From Gnetum montanum (lineage: Eukaryota > Streptophyta > Gnetopsida > Gnetales > Gnetaceae), in assembly GCA_015680685.1 (NCBI GenBank), contig MNCI01015561.1:1490399-1554398 (forward strand): a stretch of 64,000 bases of DNA. Reading direction: 5' to 3'. The notes under the pieces were generated by a model. It did not search any database and was not told the DNA's origin. It was given only the letters and a program-made list of their open reading frames with translations. Below, in pieces: positions 11,455-21,795 of the stretch. Both the position numbers and the translations under genes were made by a program. Each line of letters opens with the position of its first letter. Within the stretch, counting starts at the first letter, position 1.

Positions 11455-13851
11455 GGGATGACCCCCATGACTAAACATTTGGTCATGGCTAGGATTAATA
11501 AGTGGATGAATAGGATCCATGCATGTATGAAATGTTAGGGATCCATCATGCCCCAGCCACTAGGTATCTATTGGTGGTATGGTGGCTGGGTAGAGAAATT
11601 GTTGATCACACACTTAATTATAGAAAGCATAGTGGGGCAAGTTAGATGATGTGTATACATTATGAGATGGTAGTATGCATGGATCTGTGTGTCCCTTCAC
11701 ATTGGTGAATTCACTAGATGTTGGAGTGTAAGGTGGAGGCCTAGATAAGGTGATAGGAGGCATTGAGTTTGAAGAGGAAGGTGCATCACAGTGTTGGGCT
11801 TGTGCTAAGTTGGGGGATGCAATGGTTTCAGAACCATGCTATCTCTTTCTATCGTCATGCCTAAAGAAAGGATGCTTCTGATGTTGTGGAGGACTCCCAT
11901 TATTATTGATAGTAGCAGCACAAGTAATGTTCGTGGGTTGATGCTGTGGTGCAAAACCTTTTGGTACTACTGGTGGCGATGTAGGAGGAGGTGAAGGATG
12001 AGAGCATTAAGAGCAAGAAGAAGTATAAGGAACATGAGGTGGTGATCTCGTAGGAGAGGACATGGATTGATGATACTTGGGAAAGTGATAATGACGAGGT
12101 GAAGTAGAGGATGTTGATCTAGTTGGAGAAACAGGGTGTTGAACATGATAAGTACTTGGTTTCAGATGGTATGAAGGGTGTGGCCAGTTTGGCAATGGCC
12201 TCCCCCACAACTGGGGGTTTTGCCACAGTGGTTGAGCATAGTACTAAGGGCAGTAAGAATTCGTCCATGGATAGTACAATGAGTTGTGGGATTGCCCATA
12301 AAGTTGTGGAACAGGAATGCGCCCAACCATGTACTTCTATATGAAATTTGGATGTAACATTCTTCTCTAATGCTCATGTAGATGTGACAAGATTGGGCAT
12401 TGGCCTTTTGGATGATCGTACAAGCAAACATCGCATTGATACTTATGTTTTGCAGATGAGCCCCTATCCTCATTATCTTCAATCCTTCTTTTCGATTGTT
12501 GAATGGTGTTCTGCACTATTTCTAGGTTTAGTATCCTCTGTTTGTTTTGGTCATCAAAGTTATCTTGCGTGGGTCTCCCCCTAATAATGTTTACATAGTC
12601 TCTACATTTCTCATGTACCCACTCTGTCATCTTGTTGATCTTTACCTCAATTTCATCTAGTGATTTTAGTATTGGCAAAGGTAGAAATGGTTTCACCTCC
12701 TCGAGGTGAGTTGATTTCTCCTCTTTATGATTATGGACCTTTGTTACTTTAAGAGTTTGGTCTTGTTGAGATTTTTCAACATTCTCCCATTTAGCTATTT
12801 CTCCTTCTTCTTTTGCTACCCACTCAATAAGCTCTTGGAATTGATGGGTTCATAGTTCATATAGTTGACCTGGGGCATACATCGCTAGGGTCTCCCTTGT
12901 TTCATTACGGAGCCCATCCATGATGTGATACATTAGCCTTTCCTCGAAGAACCCATGGCCTGGGCATTTGTTTAACAAAGAGTAATATCTTTCTAAGGCC
13001 ATGTCCAAGGGTTCATGTTGCCCTTGTTTCCACTCTTGGATTTCTCTCCTCAAGGCTGGCTCTCTTGCATAGGTTTGATATCTTTCATTGAAGAGGTTTA
13101 CCATTATTGGCCAACGGTGAATTGATTTCGACTTTAAAGACCTGTACCATACTGTTGCTTGGCCAACAAGTGTCATAGGAAAGAGCTTAAGTCTTTGCCA
13201 CCCATTATCAATATTGTTACATACACAAGCATCGTAGAAGGCTTGTAAATGATGTTGCGGATCTAAATCATAGGCTCCTGAAAGCTTGGGAAAGTTGTTT
13301 AAATCAAGCCTGGGTAGACAGCTTTCCTTACAATGCCTACAGGATATTTGAATGACCTCTTGTATATGCATTAGGCTCTTAGTGGCCAGCAGGGGTTCAT
13401 CATCACTAAGTAGGTCGTGAGTTTGTGAGTTGGAACGATGTTGTCTATGTTCATGTTGGCATTCTTGATTTTGCCCGTGGGTTCAATTTTTATTTCTATG
13501 CCAACCCCTTGAGAAATAGTCATCCATGTCGCAATCCAACGTTGAAAGAGTAGAGGAAGAGAAGGAACTGAAAAACTTGTCATGACTTTTGTAAGTCTCC
13601 CAATCATCCCTTGATGTACTCTTGCTACCCATTGATAAGGTCCTAGGTCTTACAGGCCCCCTTGTTCTAGGGGATGTCCCATCTTCACTAGAGGTGTCTA
13701 AGTTGGATGATAAAAGTCCTTGAGTATCGTTGGGGTGTTTATGAACATATGAAACTCTTGCATAAGATTGAGTACTCCAAACTTCTTTATTGGTTCTCCA
13801 ATGAATTGCCTCACTAGATGTTGTGTTATCGTTGTCTTGTGAAAGAGACAT
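11455..13851 (-). pseudogene. Element A gag (capsid-like), frameshifted and interrupted by B
   Basis: Minus-strand frames begin MSLSQDNDNTTSSEAIHWRT at 13851. An Arg/Ser/Asp-rich segment follows (13483-13750), then the retrotransposon gag core (13371-12850: LDLNNFPK, a FYDAC block, WYRSLKS, ERYYSLLNKCPG). A basic coiled segment comes next, then a zinc knuckle CDVCLYDHPKGQC (about 12390-12430), that is CX2CX3HX4C, one residue short of the usual CX2CX4HX4C. The Pro/Ser/Tyr-rich tail extends to the insertion point of B at 11455, and the terminal codons and stop lie beyond B at 5451-5459. At least two frame changes break it. Of the three gag copies this one alone keeps the knuckle cysteines. Confidence 0.87.
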
Positions 13852-13965
13852 TGTTGTGAACTGTGTGTAACTTAATTGAATTTAATTTCTTTGTCTGAAA
13901 GATATATTGTTAATACCCTATTACAACAATCTTGTATGCTATAACTAATCTAGATAACTAGCATC

Positions 13966-13985
13966 GTCCCCAGCAACGGTGCTAA
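13966..13985 (-). other. Primer-binding site of element A (tRNA-Asp-like)
   Basis: On the minus strand, immediately after the LTR end CTCATCA, the sequence reads TTAGCACCGTTGCTGGGGA, a diverged match (three changes) to the tRNA-Asp-complementary TGGCGCCGTTGCCGGGGA. Confidence 0.75.
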
Positions 13986-15211
13986 TGATGAGCAGCAAGG
14001 TACCCCTACACTCAACCATATGAATACGAGTGTGTACATGCAATCCGGTCGAACTCTGTGGATGGACTTGTTGTGGCATCTAGACAATTATACGTTGATC
14101 ACAGTTCGTTGTCTTCCCACCTGGACTAGTATTTGCTTTGTCACATATGGTTTAGTCCAGAGTGAGGTGTATGATGTGATTCTAAACTAGGCTACTCCTA
14201 GAGACAATGGAAAACAATCTTGATTAAGCTAATAGGCAACATAAAGTAAAATCTAAGTTAGCCTAAGTACGATGAGCATCCATCCTTAATCATCCATATG
14301 CATCTTGGACCTCGTGTACTACTTATGGGAATTCCAAGGACACATTACTTGAGCACTACTAGATACACTACTAGGTTAGCAAGTAGTTACACTTAAATGT
14401 CGTGATTAAGTTGTACTCATTTTGCGTTAGCAACAGGAAGTGTAAATGACAATAAAGGAAATATTAACTAGATAGACAACAATAGATAACCAACAATTAA
14501 AGTAAATAAAAGCTAAGTAAATAAGAATGAAAGTGAGAGTAATTAATTGTTAAGTAGACTATGGTCTAATCTAGCCTAACACAAGTAACCATTCCCATTT
14601 CCCAGACACATCTTGAACTTCGTGCAAACACTACTAGGTTGTCAAATGCTAATCATTTCTGAGCTACCAAGTGGCACACGTATGCTTGAAAGGGTTGTGC
14701 TTGTGTAATTTAATCAATTTGCTTAATTAATCAAAATGAATGACTACGCTAATAACACAAATGTAAATTGCATAAAATAAAATAAAATAAAATAAATGTG
14801 TAAGAAAACAAATCTCAAGTGCTGCAAGGATGAATCAAAGAGCTCGTCTTTATTGCCAACAAAATGGTGTGCTTAGGTACATCAATGCTTGAATAAAGAT
14901 CCGTTCATACTTAGACCTCCTACTGTGGGCACTTGGAAATATTCTAACTTTTGAATGGACAAACTGCAAGAGTTTCCCTACTTGACTGCTAAAAACTTGC
15001 TCCCAATTGTGTGCCTGGGCGTTGTATTTATAGACTCGGGAGTAACCTGGAAATAACTACTCTAATAATAACCACTCTAATAATTAGAGTAACTACTCTA
15101 ATAATAACCGCTCTAATTATTAGAGTAACCGCTCTAATAATAACCGCTCTAATAATTAGAGTAACTGCTCTAATAATAACCGCTCTAATAATTAGAGTAA
15201 CCGCTCTATCA
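13986..15211 (-). repeat. Element A 5' LTR
   Basis: Partner of 2221-3405. It starts TGATGAGCAGCAAGG and ends CTCTATCA on +. A TATA-like box lies on the minus strand at 15025-15033. The array at about 15055-15207 holds about four ~36-bp units containing CTCTAATAATTAGAG. Two opposed open frames of 80-93 codons over this array are products of its periodicity, not genes. Confidence 0.92.
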
Positions 15212-15513
15212 CTTGGTAATCTTGATAACAATTGTATGAGTCCAAGACATAAACAGAAAATTAGGAACAAATGCTTATCACTATTAAGCTAAAGTAAATT
15301 TACTTTCCATTATCTCCTAGTTAATTGAAATCGATATTTATCTTACAATGTTTAATTTTTACTGCTTTAGAGCTAAACAACATGATTGTATATACATTAC
15401 TACGAGTTTAACCATATAGATTGACCACCACTAACTCTAGTGAGAAGACAATAATCAATGAGCCTCATATTAACTAGTTAGAGTCCATATTGTTCCATCA
15501 ATGGAATATAATA
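15212..15513. repeat. Target duplication and ~710-bp direct repeat, copy 2, right part
   Basis: It starts with the second CTTGG of element A's target duplication and continues the match to copy 1 (from 757 to about 1057), ending at GGAATATAA. It was separated from 1810-2220 by the insertion of A. Confidence 0.85.
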
Positions 15514-16119
15514 TGGTCACATGTATACGCTTGTGCAACTTATATGGTTGGGTATTGGGAACTCTTACTATTCATCAACAAGGCTACTGTGACATCCCAT
15601 TCTTAGATTTTATGGAAAACATCAAATATACATAACATTCGACATTGTCTGTAATAAATGTAGCAGTGAAAATGCGGAAGGAAATAAAAAAAACTTTATT
15701 AATATGTAAATTATGTATCTGGTCATGCTTTGAGGGTTCCTTGAGGTTATCTTCCTTTAACATCTATCCCTTAGAGGCAATCCAACATTCTCACCATGGT
15801 TCGGTTTGTTCATAAGGGATGGCTAGTCACCTTCTCATTTTGCTTCACTTCACACTTGTTTCTCACCTTTGTCAGCTTCCCAACTCCATGTTGGCATGAC
15901 CTCTAGTTCCTATATATAAATACCTTAAGTCAAACCCCCATAGGTTGATGATATGTTGTTATTACAACATGTCCTTTCAAGTCTCATTACAACTTGCTCT
16001 CTAGGTCTTATTACAATAATTACATTATTTGCTATAAAGCAACACCATCTTTGTTATGAAATGATTCCATTTAGGAATGGGGATGTGATAACTACTTTGC
16101 TAATACACCTGTGAGCAAA
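15514..16119. other. Intergenic, no gene seen
   Basis: No coding frame, RNA gene or LTR boundary recognised. Confidence 0.5.
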
Positions 16120-16862
16120 GTTAGGAATTGAACCCATAACCTCCTAACCAAAAATGAGTGTTTAAATCATTGTACTACACACATGGGTGCATATAGCTAA
16201 AGTTTTGGAACACTGAATTATAAAATATTTAAAAGTTATTGGGTTTTCAAAAGCAAAAATAAAAAATTGTACCAAATATTAGGAAATTAGTTCCAACAAC
16301 CCTCACTACACTACTCCAAGAAGCTCTTCCATCTCTTCTTCAAATTCTCAACAAAACAAAAGAAAAAAAATGCTATTCCTTTCAATTTCCAAATAATCAT
16401 AAAAATTAAAATAGACTATTCCAATGATCCCATGTCCAAGTACAGTTGGGAGAAAGTGAACTACCATGTGATTTAGTGAATGTTTTTTCCAAAGGTAGCA
16501 ATTGATCACACAACCTCCAACCAAAAGATAAGTGTTTTAACCAATGGACTCCACCCATAGGTGGATATATAGCCACAATTTTAAAACATTGGATTATAAA
16601 ATATTTAAAGTTACTAAGTTTTCAAAAACAAAACAAAACAAAAACAAAAGAAAAAATAAATTATCACATAATATTGGGAGATCTATTCTAACAACCCCTA
16701 TTACCCTACTCTACGAAGCTCTTCCATCACTTCAAATCCTAAAAGCATTCCGTTCCTTCCAACCTTCAAATAATTGTTAAAATTAAAATAGACTACCAGT
16801 GATCCTATGTCCAAAGAGAGCTGAGAGGAAGTTAACCACCATGCAGTTTAGCGAATGTTTCC
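16120..16862. repeat. ~370-bp tandem duplication
   Basis: Two diverged copies lie head to tail, about 16120-16491 and 16492-16862. Shared blocks include RGCAATTGA/AGGAATTGA...ACCTCC, TTATAAAATATTTAAA, CTACRAAGCTCTTCCATC, AAAATTAAAATAGACTA and the closing TTTAG.GAATGTTT. The offset between equivalent points is about 372 bases. It lies just upstream of the PRP38B 5' region. Confidence 0.75.
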
Positions 16863-18317
16863 GTCCAAGCTCAATCTTTCTTACAACACTACTTAGAAAC
16901 CAAAAAAGAAAATTAAAAATAAATACTTCCTTTGGTGTAAAAGGCATGTAAAACGCGTTCAAGTACATAGCATCAGAAGAGAGTTATCTCATGCCAATGG
17001 AAAATCGCAAATGAAGAGAAATCGCTGCTGGTCAAGGGTCGCTGCAATTTGTCTGCGGTGGTGTGTTTCCTTATAATTCTTTTGCAAGGGTTTCGACGTT
17101 GCCTGTCCTGGCCAGACTTGTTCTTTCCCTGTTTCTCCGTATTCTGATAAAAATTTCAGGTACATCGATCAAGTATTTTGCTTCTTATTTGGATATTTTC
17201 AGCCTGTTTTCGTCCGTTTCCTGCTTCCTTCGCTATTTTATTTGTATTTTGATGCGTATTGCTCCTAAGGAGTTCGGTACTCTGCAACAGTTTATTGCCA
17301 TAAATTGTAATATGGATTGATCAACAATATTTCCAAGTTCTCGCCTAGTTCTTAAGTATGCGGTTTCTGCATAGTGAAAGTTTTGCGTTTTTGCTCTCCG
17401 CGTAAGGGTTTCTTAGGGTTATGGTTGACAGCTTCGATTTTCGAAATTTCTAGAAAGTAAGTAATTGAGCTTTTGGATTATATATGAATATTGTTCTGTG
17501 CCGTGGCCCCTCTTCTTTGCGGAAGGCTTGAAGAGAAAAGTGATAATTAATGACGAATGCGGATAGCGCAAATTCTCTCTTTGTGCGCCGAAAAAGCATG
17601 TCGCTTTCCCTAAAATGAATATTAGCGAGCGTTTGTCAGCTAAAAATTTGCCGCGTATCATATCTTGCAAAGATAGTTAGGGTTAGATCTACATTATTCT
17701 AAGCATGCTTAAATTTCATTTATTGAATTCTGAACCGTCAGAAAGTAGGAGTAGAAATAGAGATTGGCGTCTGAATTGTAAGTTTGAATATTTTGGGTTA
17801 AAATAAAGTGCATTCAATTATTTTGCTTGGTACATTGTTATCGGAAGGGATATATGGTTTTCTTGAAAGCATAAACAGAAGTTGATTTGGTAATAGTATT
17901 CGGCTTTGGTTCTGGAAATATATATTCTGTAAGTTTCATAATAGTGGAAATCTAGTTGTTGATTAGTCAAAAACTTTTTTTATTTACAGGTAAGGTTATT
18001 ATGTTTTAGAGGTTTCTCTGGATGACCAGATGGTAATATAGTTAAAATGAGTTTGGTTGTCATTTTTGCAATTATAAAATTCAGTGCATTTAGATATTAA
18101 CAGCTATTTAAGAATGGCTTTGTTTAGCACTTAGAAGCTTATTCTACATTGATATACTATTGAGGGAGGTTGAATATACGGTCATTGTTCACATCAGTAT
18201 TTAATTGTACATATTATCATGAATTTTAATAGAAATTTTTGAAGTATTTTGTACTATTTGTTGTACATGTAACTGTTTGAAAATAACATGTCACAGGGAA
18301 TAACATTTAACTTAAGA
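16863..18317 (+). promoter_or_regulatory. 5' region of PRP38B: telo-box-like motifs and a probable 5'-UTR intron
   Basis: The sequence becomes less repetitive here. TTAGGGTT motifs (17413-17420 and about 17678), the plant telo-box in reverse, are common near the start of housekeeping genes for RNA metabolism. A good acceptor (TCACAG, ending at 18296) lies 21 bases before the chosen start codon. A donor-like GTAAGTAA at 17457 could pair with it to give an ~840-bp intron in the 5' UTR. Transcription start not determined. The short open frames in this stretch are not supported as genes. Confidence 0.5.
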
Positions 18318-21300
18318 ATGGAAGTACAGACATGTGGGAAATCTATTGATTCACTACTTGAGAAGGTTCTTTGCATGAATATTCTGTCATCGGATTACTT
18401 CAAGGAACTATATAGGCTGAAGACATATCATGAGGTTATTGATGAAATTTATAACCAAGTTGATCATGTAGAGCCGTGGATGACGGGAAATTGTCGTGGT
18501 CCATCAACAGCTTTCTGCCTTCTTTACAAATTCTTTACCATGAAGTTAACAGTAAAGCAGATGCATGGACTTCTAAAGCATCCGGATTCTCCGTATATTA
18601 GAGCTGTAAGTTTATAGGTGCAATAAGCATTTAATATCTAATTAGTACAAGTTATGTTTAATGTTTCACATGATATTTGAGATTTTATAGTTTCATGTGA
18701 ACCTTGTTCTTTTCTTTGCAGATTGGTTTTCTGTATTTGCGGTATATTGGAGATCCAAAAACATTGTGGGGATGGTATGAGCCTTATGTCAAGGATGATG
18801 AGGTGTGTGCATGTGTTCTCTGACTTTTCTCTTGAAATTCATAGTGCAATTTTTTGTTAATTTAAAACAAATCTACTCTAGTGATGCAACGATATTGCGT
18901 GACAATGACCAGTTTATTTTTTTTATTTTTTATTTTCTAAAAGGTAGAAAGAAGTGATATTTCATGAATTGTGAAAATCATTTTAGTGAAGTTTTATTGT
19001 ACATCAAATGGTTTATATTACTATATTTTTCAGACTAATTTAGAAAAATTATAATCATGATCATTAGTTTGTTGGTTAAAAAACTTTTGACAAATTCATC
19101 TATTTACTTTACAGTAAAGCAGCAATAATCTTATTTAATTAATTCTTCAATAAATAAATAAATAAATAAAATATCACATTTTGATTTTGTTCCTGTTGCC
19201 TGTTGGCAATTCCTTTGTTTTATACACAAATATATATGTTCATTTTGTTATAGATTTTCTTGGGGTACATGTGCTTTAGTTATGCAACTTCATGTTTCCA
19301 TCAAACATCTTTGTTTCAAAGTTTCACTATTTAATGAGATCTGACATTTTGGTTAAGGCATGTGACTTTTAGAATTGACATGTTTGACCTATTGCGTTAA
19401 ATTTAGTGAGTTTTGTTGTAATATATAGGCATTGTGCAACAGATATTGGCTAGAACTGAACTGGTCCGATAGATCTAGCAGGGTCTAGGGCATTATACAA
19501 AGCAGTTCAATACGGCTTGCTTCACTTCACTATTCATGTGTGGATAATTTATGGTAGCAGACTATGTTTTGAAATTATAGATATTGATTCTACATCTTTT
19601 ACTTGTTATTGAACCATTCAACATAATTCAGAATTATGAAACATTGCTTTTCATATATGATCAAAAAAAAATGAGAAGATGAAAAATTGTTTGCATTGTC
19701 ATATTTCTCATTTCATATAGATTCAATGATTTAGATTTTAGTTTTCATTTTTTTTAAAAAAAGCGCTTTTGATGTGGGTCTTAATTTGTTATGGACATGA
19801 ATTTGGTTAAATATATTTCCTTGAAGGTGTATATTATTTTCTGAAACAGGAATTCTCCCCAGGCTCTAATGGTCGGACGACAACAATGGGTGTCTATGTG
19901 CGTGATTTGCTTTTAGGTCAGGTTAGTAAATCAATCTCTTTGCACATTTATGTAGTCTTTAGGTTGTCATTGCTTTAGCTGATAGGCTTTGAATGCCCGT
20001 ACATCTGCATTGTTATTTCAAAGATAATATTTAATAGATATTCCAGTTTGGCAGTGCTATTTTGATACGATCTATGTGAACAAAGAGCATTTTAATCTTT
20101 ATAAACACCTTCTTCCCAGTTTCACAAGTGGTACAATGTTTTTCTTAAGAATGAAGTTAGTGAACATATACAGTTGTATCCTTGTGAAGATTATCAATTG
20201 TGATTATCAGTAATGTCTGCATTCATCAGTCCTGTTAATGGGAGCATTGATTATAGATCTTCCTGGAGGTTTGGTTCTGAGAGATGACGGCCAACTGTTT
20301 CTCAGCATCACTGTTTAAGGTTTGTAATGTTGATACTAGAGTGATAGATGATCGGATTTCAGTTGCTTATAACCCTCTCCGCTACTTGCCGATTAAATTT
20401 CTCTTTATTTTAGTATGTAATGCAAATTTTCCTTTGTGAGTTCTATAGTATTTCCTAAGCTAGAGAAACATATATGCTAGGCTTGTGTTCCTATGGTATA
20501 TAACCTGAATTCATTGGTCAAGATGTTATGAGATTTGTTTTGCGTTTATACTTGAAAGAAACAATACGCACTCTTTTCAACATTTTTAAATGCTAGTAGA
20601 TGCTTATTTTGTCTAGGTGCAATGTTTATTTCTGAACTCTGAACTTCTTTATAAAACGATTTTTGAATTTTAATTTTTTTACTAATTTTTGGGCTAAAAC
20701 TATACTAATAGTGGATGTTGAATGCAGTACTACTTTGATACACTTTTCCCCCGCATACCCGTTCCCATTTTGCGGCAAATCACCGGCAACTTGGAAAAGT
20801 TAAAGCTTCCTACTGGACATTCTGGTGTCACGGGTGATTCAAATCGTTATGGTTCCGATGATACTGCTCGAAGACCTCCTTCTGTTAAGGCAGCTTTGTC
20901 TGTATCATTTGGGCAGCGTGCTCCGCATCGAGCTTCAACTCGAGATGCGTCTCCTGTGCGCAGGACCTTGCCCCGTGATCGCAATGATGATGAAGATCTG
21001 CCAAAGTCTTCAAATGGCAATCGTTACCGTGAACCAGATAGAGAAAGAGATAGAGAAGTAGATAGAGATCGTGAGAGAGACAGAATTAAGGACAGGGAAA
21101 GAGATCGAATCAGGGATTACGATAGGGACAGGGAAAGAAGCAGGGATAGGGATCGTGACAGGGAGAGGAGCAGAGACAGGGACCGTGACAGGGAGAGGAG
21201 CAGGGACTGGGACAGGGGCAGGGAGAGAAGCAGAGACAGAGAGAGAAGCAGGGACTGTGACCGTGACAAAGAGAGAAGTAGGGACAGGGATCGTGACCAG

Positions 21301-21795
21301 GAAAGAGGCAGGGATTATGATAGAGTTTGGGACCGGGAAAGAGAAAGAAGCAGGGATTATGATAGGGCTCGTGACAGGGAAAGAAGTAAAGATTATGACA
21401 AGGATGACAGGGTTAGAAGAAGCAGGGAAAAAGAGCGCGATAGGGAGCGTGACAGAGATAGAGCAAGGGACTATTCTAGGGTGCATGACAGGGAGAACAG
21501 TCATGGGAGGGACTATGAAACAGAAAACAGAGACAAGGCCAAAGAAAGAGTTGATCGCCGTGACAGAGATTCTTACAGGAGTGAAAGTAGAAGTCCTCGG
21601 AAACGTCAAAGAACCCCTAGTCTTGAAAGTGAACATAGTCCTAAAAAGCATAAAAGCTCCTTGATCAATTTAGCTAAGCTTCGGGACATATATGGAGATT
21701 CAAGCACAGCTAAAGAGGATGAGGTTGCCCCTAATAAAAGGGACTTGGGTAGTGAGGATGTTATCAGATTAGGTGGAGCTACATCCTGGAGATAG
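18318..21795 (+). CDS. PRP38B: Pre-mRNA-splicing factor 38B (PRP38 family, plant SRL1-like)
   Basis: Four coding exons: 18318-18605, 18722-18802, 19850-19921 and 20728-21795, with GT-AG introns of 116, 1047 and 806 bp. All junctions keep frame, giving 502 residues. Residues 1 to about 165 form the PRP38 domain (MEVQTCGKSIDSLLEKVL..., NILSSDYFKELYRLKTYHEV, GNCRGPSTAFCLLYKFFT, YYFDTLFPRIPVP). An RPPSVKAALSVSFGQRAPHR segment follows, then a long Arg/Asp/Glu/Ser repeat region (about residues 250-430), and the conserved end LINLAKLRDIYGD...RLGGATSWR. The start is the second in-frame ATG because plant relatives begin MEVQ; the upstream ATG at 18288 spans a probable splice acceptor. PRP38 proteins join the spliceosome for activation in the nucleus. 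The RD/RS tail probably mediates protein contacts. Open frames in other phases over exon 4 are shadows. Appears intact. Confidence 0.96.
21040..21560 (+). repeat. RD/RE/RS-coding low-complexity tract
   Basis: Inside PRP38B exon 4, hexamer-like units of the AGGGACCGTGACAGGGA type repeat imperfectly and encode alternating Arg and Asp/Glu/Ser. Purine bias leaves a 213-codon antisense frame and a 197-codon +2 frame open; neither is a gene. Such tracts vary in length between alleles. Confidence 0.85.

Larger units (their letters stand above)
2221..15211 (-). mobile_element. Element A: full-length non-autonomous LTR retrotransposon, minus orientation
   Basis: A has two related LTRs (2221-3405 and 13986-15211) and a perfect 5-bp target duplication CTTGG (2216-2220 and 15212-15216). 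A tRNA-Asp-like primer-binding site adjoins the right LTR and a G-rich tract (minus strand) adjoins the left LTR. Orientation is therefore right to left. The interior, after removing nested element B (5465-11454), is only about 4.6 kb. It holds a gag frame (13851 leftwards) and a spacer with a short ORF2 tail remnant. No protease, reverse transcriptase, RNase H or integrase motif is visible. A's LTRs are related to those of B, D and E but have a different U3. The two LTRs differ at many positions, so the insertion is not recent. Confidence 0.93.

Noticed and set aside
15055-15207. CRISPR-like regular repeat array
   Set aside because: No unique spacers of constant size, plant context, and the units lie inside an LTR U3.
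15011-15292. Opposed 93- and 80-codon frames in the A LTR
   Set aside because: They arise from the periodic ~36-bp AT-rich array and repeat the same few residues.
18288-18317. Upstream ATG as PRP38B start
   Set aside because: It overlaps a probable splice acceptor and adds ten residues absent from plant relatives, which start MEVQ.
21010-21651. 213-codon minus-strand open frame opposite PRP38B exon 4
   Set aside because: It is the antisense of the purine-rich RD-coding repeats; low-complexity Val/Ile/Pro/Ser product with no family.
21071-21664. 197-codon + strand frame within PRP38B exon 4
   Set aside because: Out-of-phase shadow of the same repeats; the PRP38B frame has clear homology and intact splice junctions.
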